Source: Streptomyces sp. V3I7
GTDB lineage: Bacteria > Actinomycetota > Actinomycetes > Streptomycetales > Streptomycetaceae
DNA: 64,000 nucleotides
NCBI RefSeq assembly: GCF_030817495.1
Contig: NZ_JAUSZK010000001.1
Coordinates: 1,336,001-1,400,000, forward strand
Reading direction: 5' to 3'
The position numbers were made by a program, and so were the translations under genes. Shown one piece after another: positions 26,696-35,789 of the stretch; position 1 is the first letter of the stretch, and every line of letters begins with the position of its first letter. The notes under the pieces were generated by a model, which made no database searches, had not been told where the DNA came from, and was given only the letters and a program-made list of their open reading frames with translations.

Positions 26696-27763
26696 TTAGA
26701 GGTCGACTTCCTTCATCAGCATCCCGACCTCCGTGTTCGACAGGCGGCGCAGCCAGCCCGACTTCTGGTCGCCCAGGGTGATCGGCCCGAAGGACGTGCG
26801 CACGAGCTTCTCGACCGGGAAGCCGGCCTCGGCCAGCATGCGCCGGACGATGTGCTTGCGGCCCTCGTGCAGGGTCACCTCGACCAGGTAGTTCTTGCCG
26901 GTCTGCTCGATGACCCGGAAGTGGTCAGCGCGCGCGTAGCCGTCCTCCAGCTGGATGCCGTCCTTCAGGCGCTTGCCCAGGTCGCGCGGGATCGGGCCGA
27001 CGATGGCCGCGACGTACGTCTTCTGCACGCCGTACCGCGGGTGGGTGAGTCGGTGCGCCAGCTCGCCGTGGTTGGTGAGCAGGATGATGCCCTCGGTCTC
27101 GGTGTCGAGCCGGCCGACGTGGAACAGGCGCGTCTCGCGGTTGGTGACGTAGTCGCCGAGGCACTGGCGTCCCTCGGGGTCCTCCATCGTCGAGACGACA
27201 CCGGCGGGCTTGTTCAGCGCGAAGAACTGGTACGACTGCGTGGCGACGGTCAGACCGTCGACCTTGACCTCGTCCTTCTCCGGGTCGACCCGCATGCCCT
27301 GTTCGAGCACGATCTCGCCGTTGACCTCGACCCGCGCCTGCTCGATCAGCTCCTCGCAGGAACGCCGGGAGCCGTAGCCCGCGCGCGCGAGGACCTTCTG
27401 CAGCCGCTCGCCCTCCTGCTCGGCGCCCGGGAAGGTCTTGGGCGGCTTGACGTCCTTCTTGCCCGCGTACCGCTCCCTGTTCCGCTCCTCGGCCCGGGTC
27501 TCGTACTCACGCGAGCGGCCGGGAGCCGTACGCCCACCGCTCTGCTGGGCCCGCTTGGGGCCGCCCTTGGCGCCACCACGGGCCGCGCCGCCGCGGCCGG
27601 CCTTGGGGCCGTCCTTCGTGGCGCCGGGGCCCACGTCGTAGCGGCGCTCCTCGGGGCGGGGCTTGCTGGGACGGCCCTGCCCCTGCTGGCGCTCGTCCCT
27701 GTTGTTGCCCGCGCCGCGGTGGTTACCGCGCCCGCCGCTCTTGCCGCTGCCGCTGCTTCGCAT
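26696..27763 (-). CDS. rluB: Ribosomal large-subunit pseudouridine synthase B
   Basis: 355 residues. The first 115 are Gly/Arg/Lys-rich and disordered. An S4 RNA-binding domain follows (ERLQKVLARAGYGSRRSCEELI, about 119-165). The catalytic domain has HVGRLDTETEGIILLTN with catalytic Asp220, then THEGRKHxVRRM-type motif near the end (LHEGRKHIVRRML). It makes pseudouridine in 23S rRNA. ATG 27763 has GGA upstream; a TTG directly before it is in frame. It follows scpB by 12 bp, the usual scpA-scpB-rluB order in bacteria. The basic extension is common in actinobacterial RluB. Confidence 0.94.
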   Translation of the reverse strand: MRSSGSGKSGGRGNHRGAGNNRDERQQGQGRPSKPRPEERRYDVGPGATKDGPKAGRGGAARGGAKGGPKRAQQSGGRTAPGRSREYETRAEERNRERYAGKKDVKPPKTFPGAEQEGERLQKVLARAGYGSRRSCEELIEQARVEVNGEIVLEQGMRVDPEKDEVKVDGLTVATQSYQFFALNKPAGVVSTMEDPEGRQCLGDYVTNRETRLFHVGRLDTETEGIILLTNHGELAHRLTHPRYGVQKTYVAAIVGPIPRDLGKRLKDGIQLEDGYARADHFRVIEQTGKNYLVEVTLHEGRKHIVRRMLAEAGFPVEKLVRTSFGPITLGDQKSGWLRRLSNTEVGMLMKEVDL

Positions 27764-27775
27764 CAAAGTTCCGTC

Positions 27776-28426
27776 TTAGTCGTCTGCGTCCTGACCGCCG
27801 GGCGCGTCGGGCGCGTCCGGGTCGAACGACGGTACGCCCTCCTGGGTCTCGGCCTCGATCGCCTCCGCCTCCGGGAGGAAGGGCGCGAGCTCCGGGAGTT
27901 CGTCCAGGCCGCGCAGGCCCATCCGCTCCAGGAAGTAGTTCGTCGTCCTGTACAGGATCGCACCTGTTTCGGGTTCCGCGCCTGCTTCCTCGACCAGACC
28001 GCGCTGGAGGAGGGTGCGCATCACGCCGTCGCAGTTCACTCCGCGCACGGCGGAGACGCGGCTGCGGCTCACCGGCTGGCGGTAGGCGACGACGGCCAGG
28101 GTCTCCAGGGCCGCCTGGGTGAGGCGGGCCTGCTGGCCGTCCAGGACGAAGCGTTCGACGGCGGGAGCGTAGGCCGGACGCGTGTAGAAGCGCCAGCCGC
28201 CGGCGATGAGGCGCAGCTCGAATCCCCGGTCCTGGACGGTGTACTCGTCGGCCAGCTCGCGCAGGGCGTCGCCGATCTGCCGCCTCGGGCGGTGAAGGAT
28301 CCTGGCGAGGTGCTCCTCGGTCGCGGGTTCGTCCACGACCATGAGCACGGCCTCCAGGGCGGGCTTGAGGTCCAGCCCGGCGACGCCGCGCAGGCCCTCC
28401 GGAAGCTCGGTGGTCTCCTCGCTCAC
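27776..28426 (-). CDS. scpB: Segregation and condensation protein B
   Basis: 216 residues with two winged-helix regions typical of ScpB: LKPALEAVLMVVDEPATEEHLARILH at the start, then RLTQAALETLAVVAYRQPVSRSRVSAVRGVNCDGVMRTLLQRGLV. The C-terminus is acidic and disordered. ScpB dimers bind ScpA to form the SMC condensin complex that compacts the chromosome. The GTG start overlaps the scpA stop as GTGA. smc itself is not in the window. Confidence 0.96.
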   Translation of the reverse strand: MSEETTELPEGLRGVAGLDLKPALEAVLMVVDEPATEEHLARILHRPRRQIGDALRELADEYTVQDRGFELRLIAGGWRFYTRPAYAPAVERFVLDGQQARLTQAALETLAVVAYRQPVSRSRVSAVRGVNCDGVMRTLLQRGLVEEAGAEPETGAILYRTTNYFLERMGLRGLDELPELAPFLPEAEAIEAETQEGVPSFDPDAPDAPGGQDADD

Positions 28427-29691
28427 GCGATGCTCTCCTCCTCGGTGTCGTCCGTCTCCTCGGTCTTCTCGGCGGGCGGCCGGTCGAACTCGTCCGTCAC
28501 CCTGGGCGCCTCGTCCCCGTCCCCGCCGGTCCAGCGCACGGTGAGCTCGCCGAGGGCGGCCTCCTGGTCGAGGGCGACGGCCTTCTCGCGGTACAGCTCC
28601 AGCAGGGCGAGGAAGCGGGCGACGACGGTCAGGGTGTCGTCGGTGTCCTCGACCAGGGCCCGGAAGCTGGCCTCGCCCAGGTCCCGGATCCGGGCCACGA
28701 CGATCCGAGCCTGCTCCTGCACGCTGACCAGCGGCGCGTGGATGTGGTCGACGTACACCTGCGGCTTGGGCCGGGGCTGCATCGCCTTGACCGCGAGCTT
28801 GGCGAACCCCTCCGGACCGATGCTGATGACGACCTCGGGCAGCAGGTCGGCGTGGTGCGGTTCGAGTCCGACGGTACGAGGGTGACGCAGGGCCTCGTCG
28901 TCCAGGCGCCGGTTGAAGATCTCGGCGATCTGTTTGTACGCCCGGTACTGGAGCAGCCGCGCGAAGAGCAGGTCCCGCGCCTCGAGCAGCGCCAGGTCGG
29001 CCTCGTCCTCGATCTCGGCGGCGGGCAGCAGCCGGGCCGCCTTGAGATCGAGCAGCGTGGCGGCGACGACGAGGAACTCCGTCGTCTGATCCAGGCTCCA
29101 GTCGGCCCCCATCGCCCGGATGTGCGCCATGAACTCATCGGTGACCTTGGACAGCGCCACCTCGGTGACATCGAGCTTGTGCCGCGAGATCAACTGCAGC
29201 AACAGATCGAACGGCCCCTCGAAATTCGCAAGCCGAACCTTGAAGACACCGCCGCCGGCACGGTCTTCGCCACTGTCCTGACCCACGTCCGTGGTGGCTG
29301 AAGGAGACTCGGGACCGGCTTGCTGCGACTCGGCCGCAAGCAGTCCATGCCCGGGAGCGTCTTCGGGCTCACGCCCAGCCCCAGCCACCGCCTCGGACTC
29401 GCCTTCCGGCCCTGAACCGGGCGCCAGATCGCGCCGGCGCTCGGACGACTGCTCCACGATGGCCTGCGACGCCTCCCCCGTAAGCGAACCGCCCCGGGAG
29501 GCAACCTCGGCCGTATCCCCGCCGCCCGGCTCCGCCTCCAGCCCCGACGGGGGCAGCTCGACCGTCGGCGGCTGCTGCTTCGCAGGCGGCGGCGTCTCGT
29601 CGGCGGGAGCCGTGGGTGAGGGGGGCTGGACCCGTGGAGCGGTGGTGCGGGGGCCCTGCCCCAGGGGACGGCGGCGAGGGGCGTCGGTCAT
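28423..29691 (-). CDS. scpA: Segregation and condensation protein A with long disordered N-terminus
   Basis: 422 residues; the ScpA kleisin domain starts only near residue 148 (FKVRLANFEGPFDLLLQLISRHKLDVTEVALS). The family blocks EFLVVAATLLDLKAARLLP and LLQYRAYKQIAEIF follow, and a winged helix lies near the end. The first 147 residues are Pro/Glu/Gly/Ser-rich without homology that I know. Most bacterial ScpA proteins are about 250 residues. ScpA bridges the SMC heads. ATG 29691 has no good ribosome binding site; a TACCCT box lies nine bases upstream, so a near-leaderless promoter is possible. Two repeat elements separate it from the RHH gene. Confidence 0.94.
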   Translation of the reverse strand: MTDAPRRRPLGQGPRTTAPRVQPPSPTAPADETPPPAKQQPPTVELPPSGLEAEPGGGDTAEVASRGGSLTGEASQAIVEQSSERRRDLAPGSGPEGESEAVAGAGREPEDAPGHGLLAAESQQAGPESPSATTDVGQDSGEDRAGGGVFKVRLANFEGPFDLLLQLISRHKLDVTEVALSKVTDEFMAHIRAMGADWSLDQTTEFLVVAATLLDLKAARLLPAAEIEDEADLALLEARDLLFARLLQYRAYKQIAEIFNRRLDDEALRHPRTVGLEPHHADLLPEVVISIGPEGFAKLAVKAMQPRPKPQVYVDHIHAPLVSVQEQARIVVARIRDLGEASFRALVEDTDDTLTVVARFLALLELYREKAVALDQEAALGELTVRWTGGDGDEAPRVTDEFDRPPAEKTEETDDTEEESIA

Positions 29692-29731
29692 GGCCGTCGC
29701 AGGGTATCGTCTGGGCCCCCGCGGAGGCGGC

Positions 29732-29860
29732 TAGTGCCTGTCCAACGCGGATCAGGCGTCTAACTGCAAGGCGGAGGAGCGCGTCGGCAACCGACGGCAA
29801 CGCCGCAGATGGGCGTTGCCAGACCCCACGTCCGCGGCCTGATCCGCCGGACAGGCCCTA
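29732..29860. mobile_element. MITE-like element A (129 bp)
   Basis: The ends are imperfect inverted repeats: TAGTGCCTGTCCAACGCGGA on the left, and TAGGGCCTGTCCGGCGGATC when the right end is read on the minus strand. The inside contains GCAAGGCGGAGGAG and ACCGACGGCAACGC, both shared with element B. It has no coding capacity. It directly abuts element B. Confidence 0.65.
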
Positions 29861-29952
29861 TAGGGGGTGTCTCGTCGATCAGGCCGGACCAGGGAGCGGC
29901 GTCTGGTGCCGTGCATCGCAAGGCGGAGGAGGGAGTCGATGCGGAGCGATGA

Positions 29953-29992
29953 GGGTGCCCCCTGCTCGAACGAAGCCGAGAGCTTGGGGGAG
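29953..29992. repeat. Small palindromic repeat, copy 2
   Basis: GGGTGCCCCCTGCTCGAACG ... CCGAGAGCTTGGGGGAG forms a hairpin. It belongs to the same family as 1576-1616 and 30011-30043. Confidence 0.7.
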
Positions 29993-30010
29993 ACCGACGA
30001 CAACGCGGCT

Positions 30011-30043
30011 GGGGGTGCCCCCTGCTCGAAGAGCTTGGGGGAG
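30011..30043. repeat. Small palindromic repeat, copy 3 (shorter loop)
   Basis: GGGGGTGCCCCCTGCTCGAA and GAGCTTGGGGGAG; as copy 2 but lacking the ACGAAGCC loop bases. Confidence 0.7.
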
Positions 30044-30085
30044 GTGCCAGACGCCGCGAGCCCGGCCTGATCGACGAGGCACCCC

Positions 30086-30619
30086 CTAGCGGCCGCGCAG
30101 TCGGCGTACGAGGATGCTCGCGTCTCCGCGGGACTCCAGGTCGGCCAGGACCACGGCGACCGCCTCGCGCACGATGCGGCCCCGGTCGACCGCGAGGCCG
30201 TGCTCACCGCGGAGCACGAGGCGGGCGTGCTCCAGGTCCATCAGTTCCTCGGCGGACACGTACACGGTGATCTTCTCGTCGTGCCGCTCGCGCCCGCTCG
30301 GGCGGCGGGCCGCCGCGCGCCCCCGCTTGCGCGGCTGCGCGGCGGACGCGTCCTGCGTCCCCGAGCGCCGTGGGGGGCGGCTGCGGGACTCGCCGGCCTC
30401 GGCCGGGTCGGCCTCCGCCGCCGCGTGCTCCGCGCCCCCGCCGTCGCCGCCCTGCGCGGGCACCGACTGCGGCGCGTCCTCACCGGCGGCGGCGCCGTCG
30501 CTCTCCCCGGCGGGAGCCGGCACCCGGGCCTCGCCGCCGCCCTGGCGCCGGGGAGTGGACGCCTGGAGCGCCATCCCCCCTGTCGTACGGAACAGTTCGT
30601 CGGCTCCGGGCAGACTCAC
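30086..30619 (-). CDS. Ribbon-helix-helix-like partner of ParA
   Basis: 177 residues from GTG 30619, which overlaps the parA stop as GTGA; a GTG at 30631 is also in frame. Residues about 1-110 are disordered, Gly/Ala/Pro/Arg-rich. The C-terminal 65 residues start KITVYVSAEELMDLEHARLVL and continue VDRGRIVREAVAVVLADL. This is a beta strand plus two helices, as in RHH partition proteins and the small partners of orphan ParA proteins. It probably binds DNA and stimulates the ParA ATPase. The function is inferred from fold pattern and coupling. The stop codon TAG belongs to the end of repeat element B, so the original C-terminus may have differed. Confidence 0.75.
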   Translation of the reverse strand: MSLPGADELFRTTGGMALQASTPRRQGGGEARVPAPAGESDGAAAGEDAPQSVPAQGGDGGGAEHAAAEADPAEAGESRSRPPRRSGTQDASAAQPRKRGRAAARRPSGRERHDEKITVYVSAEELMDLEHARLVLRGEHGLAVDRGRIVREAVAVVLADLESRGDASILVRRLRGR

Positions 30620-31794
30620 TCGGCGTGACACCGGGCGAGCACCTCCCTGGCGAGCTGGCGGTAGGCGGCGGCACCGACGGAGTTGGAGGCGTACGTGGTG
30701 ATCGGCTCACCGGCGACCGTGGTCTCCGGGAAGCGGACCGTACGGCCGATGACCGTGTGGTAGACGTGATCGTCGAACGCCTCGACGACGCGCGCCAGGA
30801 CCTCGCGGCTGTGGACCGTGCGCGAGTCGTACATCGTGGCGAGGATGCCGTCGAGCTCCAGCTCGGGGTTGAGCCGCTCCTGGACCTTCTCGATCGTCTC
30901 GGTCAGCAGCGCCACACCACGCAGCGCGAAGAACTCGCACTCCAGCGGCACGATCACCTTGTGAGCGGCCGTCAGCGCGTTGACCGTGAGCAGACCGAGC
31001 GAGGGCTGACAGTCGATCACGATGTAGTCGTAGTCGCTCATCAGCGGCTTCAGTGCCCGCTGGAGCGTCGACTCGCGGGCGACCTCCGAGACCAGCTGGA
31101 CCTCGGCGGCCGACAGGTCGATGTTGGAGGGCAGCAGGTCCATGTTGGGGACCGCCGTCTTCAGCAGGACCTCGTCCGCGGACATGCCCCGCTCCATGAG
31201 CAGGTTGTAGACCGTCAGATCGAGTTCCATCGGGTTGACGCCGAGACCCACCGACAGCGCGCCCTGCGGGTCGAAGTCCACGAGCAGCACGCGCCGGCCG
31301 TACTCCGCGAGCGCGGCACCCAGATTGATGGTCGACGTCGTCTTGCCGACGCCGCCCTTCTGGTTGCACATCGCGATGATCTTCGCGGGCCCGTGGTCGG
31401 TCAGCGGGCCCGGGATCGGGAAGTACGGCAGCGGGCGCCCGGTCGGGCCGATGCGCTCGCGGCGCTGACGCGCGGCGTCGGGCGCGAGCGTGGCCGCGTA
31501 CTCGGGGTCGGGCTCGTACTCGGCGTCCGGGTCGTAGAAGTGCCCGTCGGGCAGTTCCTCGTAGTCGGCGAATTGGTTGTGGGGCGCGCCACTCCCGTCG
31601 CCGGCCATGGCGTTCACGTGATGGCCATCCATGCTCTGGTGTGCTGGGTGAGTCACCCCTGAGGTCCGGTGACTCTGTTGGGCTGCGAAGGTGCGCACCG
31701 CGACGGAGCCGACAGCCTCGAACCCCGTGGGTCCCTGACCCCGTACCGGCGTTCCTGGGTGACCACCCCCGGGAGAAAATGTCGACTCATTCAC
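30616..31794 (-). CDS. parA: ParA-family ATPase (orphan, next to scpAB)
   Basis: 392 residues. Deviant Walker A KGGVGKTT has the signature Lys146 and Lys151. LLVDFDPQG is Walker A' and YDYIVIDCQPSLG is Walker B. About 135 residues in front are hydrophilic, with Asp/Tyr/Pro repeats (YDPDAEYEPDPEYA). GTG 31794 has AAGGAGG eleven bases upstream; an internal ATG (MDGHHVNAMAG) is an alternative. This is not the oriC-linked ParA, since no parB, gidB or rnpA is near. Such second ParA genes beside scpAB occur across actinobacteria and may act in chromosome dynamics. It heads a run that continues through the RHH gene to scpA. Confidence 0.9.
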   Translation of the reverse strand: MNESTFSPGGGHPGTPVRGQGPTGFEAVGSVAVRTFAAQQSHRTSGVTHPAHQSMDGHHVNAMAGDGSGAPHNQFADYEELPDGHFYDPDAEYEPDPEYAATLAPDAARQRRERIGPTGRPLPYFPIPGPLTDHGPAKIIAMCNQKGGVGKTTSTINLGAALAEYGRRVLLVDFDPQGALSVGLGVNPMELDLTVYNLLMERGMSADEVLLKTAVPNMDLLPSNIDLSAAEVQLVSEVARESTLQRALKPLMSDYDYIVIDCQPSLGLLTVNALTAAHKVIVPLECEFFALRGVALLTETIEKVQERLNPELELDGILATMYDSRTVHSREVLARVVEAFDDHVYHTVIGRTVRFPETTVAGEPITTYASNSVGAAAYRQLAREVLARCHAE

Positions 31795-32163
31795 AAGTCG
31801 TCTTACCTCCTTGGTGACCAGGAAACTTCTAGACAGGTCAGCGTGGCACCATGCCGACGATTGGCGACTCTATGGCGTGTCGGCGGTCCGCAGCAACACA
31901 ATCCGCCGGACCCGGCAGGATGTGTCGACAATGAAACATCTCGCTGTCAAGGGCGTACGGCCGCGGTACAGCAGCTTTCACTGATGCGCGAATCGGTCGA
32001 AGCGTTGCGTTCGAGGCGAGTTGACCGAGCGTCGCAAAGTGACCATACACACATCCGGCCGGACCTTGTCGGGCAAGGTCCGGCCGGGTGCGCGAGGTTG
32101 ACGAACCGTGTTGACGAATCGCCTTGTCACCGACGGCGACTTGGCCGCGGTGCGGGCGGCGGG
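31795..32163. other. Intergenic region between parA and ald
   Basis: The 369 bp hold the parA ribosome binding site (AAGGAGG) and promoter region, and the ald terminator at 32055-32087. No parS-like GTTTCACGTGAAAC sequence was seen and no gene was recognised. Confidence 0.5.
32055..32087 (-). terminator. Terminator after ald
   Basis: CCGGCCGGACCTTG-TCGGG-CAAGGTCCGGCCGG is a perfect 14-bp stem with a 5-nt loop, 77 bp past the ald stop. Confidence 0.85.
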
Positions 32164-33288
32164 TCAGCCGATCAGGGTCTCCAGCTCGATGGAGTCCAGG
32201 CCGTGGGCCTCGGCGACCTCCTTGTAAACCACCTTGCCGTCATGGGTGTTGAGGCCCTTGGCCAGCGCGGCGTCCCGGCGCAGGGCCTCGGCCCAGCCGT
32301 TGTTGGCCAGCGACACGATGTACGGCAGCGTCGCGTTGGTCAGCGCGTAGGTGGAGGTGTTGGGCACCGCGCCGGGCATGTTGGCGACGCAGTAGAAGAT
32401 CGAGTTGTGCACCTGGAAGGTGGGCTCGGCGTGCGTGGTCGGACGCGAGTCCTCGAAGCAGCCGCCCTGGTCGATCGCGATGTCGACAAGGACACTTCCC
32501 GGCTTCATCCGGGACACCAGCTCGTTGGTGACCAGCTTCGGGGCCTTGGCGCCCGGGATGAGGACGGCACCGATGACCAGGTCGGCGTCGAGGACGGCCT
32601 TCTCCAGCTCGAAGGCGTTGGACATGACGGCCTTGACCTTCGTGCCGAAGATCCGGTCGGCCTCACGCAGCTTGTTGATGTCGCGGTCGAGCAGGGTCAC
32701 CTCGAAGCCCATGCCGATGGCGATCTGCGCGGCGTTCCAGCCGGAGACACCGCCGCCGATGACGACCGCCTTGGCGGGCAGCGTGCCGGGGACACCGCCG
32801 GGCAGCACACCGCGGCCGCCGGCCGCGCGCATCAGGTGGTAGGCGCCGACCTGCGGGGCCAGCCGGCCCGCGACCTCGGACATCGGGGCGAGCAGCGGCA
32901 GGGCGCGGCTGGGGAGCTCGACAGTCTCGTACGCGATCGCCGTGGTGCCGGACTCCAGGAGGGCGTCGGTGCACTCCTTGGAGGCGGCCAGGTGCAGGTA
33001 GGTGAAGAGCGTCTGGTCCTTGCGGAGGCGGTGGTACTCCTCCGCGACGGGCTCCTTGACCTTCAGCAGCAGGTCCGCGGTGGCCCACACCTCGTCGGCC
33101 GTGTCCAGGATCTCGGCACCGGCGGAGACGTACTCGTGGTCCGGGATGGAGGAGCCGAGGCCGGCGCCCCGCTCGACGACGACCTGGTGGCCGTTGCGCA
33201 CCAGCTCGTGCACACCGGCGGGGGTGATGGCCACCCGGAACTCGTTGTTCTTGACCTCGCGGGGGATGCCGACCTTCACGTCGATCAC
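32164..33288 (-). CDS. ald: Alanine dehydrogenase
   Basis: 374 residues. [19 protein letters not shown] is the N-terminal pyruvate-binding signature, LLLKVKEP carries the catalytic Lys, FTYLHLAAS the catalytic His, and [20 protein letters not shown] the NAD site. It interconverts L-alanine with pyruvate and ammonia using NAD, linking carbon and nitrogen use. GTG 33288 is close to AAGGA (2 nt); GTG 33279, 11 nt away, is an alternative giving VKVGIP. It is a single-gene unit with its own terminator. Confidence 0.96.
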   Translation of the reverse strand: MIDVKVGIPREVKNNEFRVAITPAGVHELVRNGHQVVVERGAGLGSSIPDHEYVSAGAEILDTADEVWATADLLLKVKEPVAEEYHRLRKDQTLFTYLHLAASKECTDALLESGTTAIAYETVELPSRALPLLAPMSEVAGRLAPQVGAYHLMRAAGGRGVLPGGVPGTLPAKAVVIGGGVSGWNAAQIAIGMGFEVTLLDRDINKLREADRIFGTKVKAVMSNAFELEKAVLDADLVIGAVLIPGAKAPKLVTNELVSRMKPGSVLVDIAIDQGGCFEDSRPTTHAEPTFQVHNSIFYCVANMPGAVPNTSTYALTNATLPYIVSLANNGWAEALRRDAALAKGLNTHDGKVVYKEVAEAHGLDSIELETLIG

Positions 33289-33424
33289 GGTCCTTGGCTC
33301 AGAGAGTGTGGGGGCATTACAAGACAAACCCAGGCATGCGGGCGCACACCGGGAGGCACCGCGGAAGAAGGTGCGGCAGGGCCAGTTTAATGAAGGCGTT
33401 CCGCCTGTCTAGCCTTTCATTGCA

Positions 33425-35599
33425 TCAATCTCTGTCGGATGCGCTACGGATTTCGCAGGTGCTTGCACCGTGCTGCAGGGCAGGTTCCCGCTCCGGTCGC
33501 GGATCGGAGCCCGGCCCGGGGTCGACTCCGGTCTCCGGCCCGGCTTCACCTTCGGTTCCGGAACCGGCCTCCTGATGTTCCTGAGGCACCGGGAGCCCGG
33601 GAAACTCCTGGGGCTCCTCCTCCCCCAGCATGCGCTCGCCGGCGCTCCGGTGCAGTCGGGCGGCGGCCGGGTCGCCCAGGCGGTCGAGGGTGTCGGCGAG
33701 CCGGAGATGCAGGGCGGCCTGGAGCCGTACGTCGTCGGCGCGGCGCGCCCACTCGACCGCCTCCTGGCAGGAGTACAGGGACTCCTCGGGGCGTCCGGCG
33801 TACTCCTGGACACGCGCCAGCTCGCTCAGCGCCCGTGCCTGGGCCGCGACATCGCCCGTCCTGCGGTGTCCGGCGATGGCCGCGCGCCAGCCGCGCAGCG
33901 CCTCGCCGTAACGGCCCGCGTAGGTCTGGGCGGTGGCGATACGGCCGTAGAGCCGGGCGGCGTCGGCGCGCTCGTCGCGGGCCAGCCGCTGGGCGAGGGC
34001 GCGGCCGAACCAGTCGGCGGCCCGGTCGTAGTCACCCAGTTCCTGGTAGGCGCCGCCCACGGATTCCATGGCGCGGCCGGTCGCGTACGGGTCGCCGGCC
34101 GCGCGTCCGGCGTCGAGGGCGGCCCGGTAGCGGACCAGCGCCTTGGCCGTGCGGCCGGTCCGGACGTCCAGGTCGGCGAGGTTCAGCAGGGCGGCGGCCT
34201 TCTCGCGGTGCAGCTCGTGGCGCTCGGCCACGTCGAGGACGAGACGGTGGATGCCGTACAGGTCGGGGGCGGCCGCCTGGGTGCCGATGTGCGCCACCAT
34301 GGCCCGCACCAGCTGCGACATCAGCCGGCGAGCCAGCGTGTCCAGGCCTCCGTCGGCGACCGCGAGGCGGGCCGAGGCGAGCAGGGCGGGCCGGCGGACC
34401 CGCAGCCAGTCGGCCGCGGCACGGGGGCTGGAGAAGCGCAGCGCGCGCGGCAGTCCCTGGACCTTCTCGCGGGCCTCGGCGCCGTCCGTCTCGGTGATCG
34501 CCCGGCAGGACTGGAGCAGCCGTACGGTCCGCTCCAGCATCCGGGCGCGGGCCAGCTGGAGTTCGCCGGGCCGGTCCTGGGTGTCGGCGAGGGCGCGCAG
34601 CAGGGGATGCAGACAGGCGGGAACCTCGTACTGCGGCAGCGGGGCGGGCACGGCCCGCAGCAGGCCGAGGGCGACGAACTGGTCCAGGGTGCCGCGAGCG
34701 CTGTCGACCGAGCAGCCGGCGAGAGCGGAGGCGGTGTGCGGGTCGACGAGGCCGGCCGGGGCCAGGCAGAGCAGGCGCAGCATCCGGGCGGACGAGGCGG
34801 GCAGGTGGTCGTAGACCAGCCGGAAGACGCGGGACAGGGGCGCGGTCTCGTCCAGCTCCGCGTGCAGGCGCTTGGCCAGGTGGGAGACGGCGGCCTGGGG
34901 ACAGGAGGCGAGCCAGCCGCCGGCCAGGGTGAGGGCGGCGGGGTGCGCCTGGCAGATCTCGACCAGGCTCTCGGCGGCGCGCGGGTCGACGGTGATGCGG
35001 ACCGATCCGGTGTACCGGGTGAGCAGTTCGATCGCCGACTTGGTGTCGAGGCCGCCCAGGGTGCACGGGCGGACGTCCGTGATGCCGGTGAGCGGGCCCT
35101 TGGACACGGCGACGACCAGGCAGTCGGGGGTGTCCGGCAGCAGGGCGTCGACCTGTTCGGGCGAGGCAGCGTCGTCCAGCAGGAGCAGCATCCGCCGCCC
35201 GGCGAGAGCCGTCCGCAGTACCTCGGTGAGGTCGTCGGCGGCGGCTCCCGGCGGGATGGGCAGGTCGAGGGCGGCGAGCAGGTCGGCGGCGGCGCGCTCG
35301 ACCGGTACGGGTGTGCCGTCGGGTTCACCGAGCCGGGCGCGCAGTACCCCGTCGGGGTAACGGCCGGCGACCTGCTCCACGAGCTCCTCGGCGAGGGCCG
35401 TACGGCCGGAACCCGGTCTGCCCGCGATCAGCAGCACGCGCGCGCGTGGGGCCTTGCGGCCGGCGAGGGTGTCGAGGCCGGCGCGCTCGATGTCGGCGCG
35501 CAGCTCCTTCAACTCCCTTGTACGGCCCAGGAACTGACGCTCCACGTCCGCTTCGCCGGACAGCTTCACGCCGCCTGTGTTCACCGCCTCGTCCGCCAC
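33425..35599 (-). CDS. AfsR-like NB-ARC/TPR regulator without SARP domain
   Basis: 724 residues. A P-loop region (AGRPGSGRTALAEEL, 59-73) is followed by a Walker B-like MLLLLDDAA. An STAND-type middle region comes next, then tetratricopeptide repeats from about residue 445 to 660 (for example AMESVGGAYQELGDYDRAADWFGRAL and RIATAQTYAGRYGEALRGWR). The C-terminus is Pro/Glu/Gly-rich. There is no DNA-binding SARP or LuxR domain. The P-loop has Arg66 in place of the usual Lys, so ATP hydrolysis may be altered. GTG 35599 is preferred over 35608 because GGGAG lies eight bases before it. No partner gene is linked. STAND proteins act as signal-gated switches; the signal here is unknown. Confidence 0.82.
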   Translation of the reverse strand: MADEAVNTGGVKLSGEADVERQFLGRTRELKELRADIERAGLDTLAGRKAPRARVLLIAGRPGSGRTALAEELVEQVAGRYPDGVLRARLGEPDGTPVPVERAAADLLAALDLPIPPGAAADDLTEVLRTALAGRRMLLLLDDAASPEQVDALLPDTPDCLVVAVSKGPLTGITDVRPCTLGGLDTKSAIELLTRYTGSVRITVDPRAAESLVEICQAHPAALTLAGGWLASCPQAAVSHLAKRLHAELDETAPLSRVFRLVYDHLPASSARMLRLLCLAPAGLVDPHTASALAGCSVDSARGTLDQFVALGLLRAVPAPLPQYEVPACLHPLLRALADTQDRPGELQLARARMLERTVRLLQSCRAITETDGAEAREKVQGLPRALRFSSPRAAADWLRVRRPALLASARLAVADGGLDTLARRLMSQLVRAMVAHIGTQAAAPDLYGIHRLVLDVAERHELHREKAAALLNLADLDVRTGRTAKALVRYRAALDAGRAAGDPYATGRAMESVGGAYQELGDYDRAADWFGRALAQRLARDERADAARLYGRIATAQTYAGRYGEALRGWRAAIAGHRRTGDVAAQARALSELARVQEYAGRPEESLYSCQEAVEWARRADDVRLQAALHLRLADTLDRLGDPAAARLHRSAGERMLGEEEPQEFPGLPVPQEHQEAGSGTEGEAGPETGVDPGPGSDPRPEREPALQHGASTCEIRSASDRD

Positions 35600-35789
35600 G
35601 GGCCACACTCCCGTTCCACCGCACCGCGAGCCCGCCGGGACTCCGGTACGGGCGCGTCAGAGCCTAGTTCACGCTCTGCGACGTTCCCTGCGGAGCGCGG
35701 CGGGCACGTCCCCCGATCGGATCAGGCGATCGTCACACCGGAGGCATCGCGGCGTGCGGGGCGCGAGGCGGAGGCGCGTGGCGGTCGCG

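Larger units (their letters stand above)
29861..30088. mobile_element. MITE-like element B (228 bp)
   Basis: The ends are near-perfect inverted repeats: TAGGGGGTGTCTCGTCGATC and, from the right on the minus strand, TAGGGGGTGCCTCGTCGATC, both followed by AGGCCGG. Inside are the GCAAGGCGGAGGAG block shared with element A and two copies of the small palindromic repeat. Its last three bases (CTA) supply the TAG stop codon of the neighbouring RHH gene. A single end is found at 21820-21866. Confidence 0.75.

Noticed and set aside
31795..32160. parS site near parA
   Set aside because: No GTTTCACGTGAAAC-like palindrome was found; this ParA is not the oriC-linked one.
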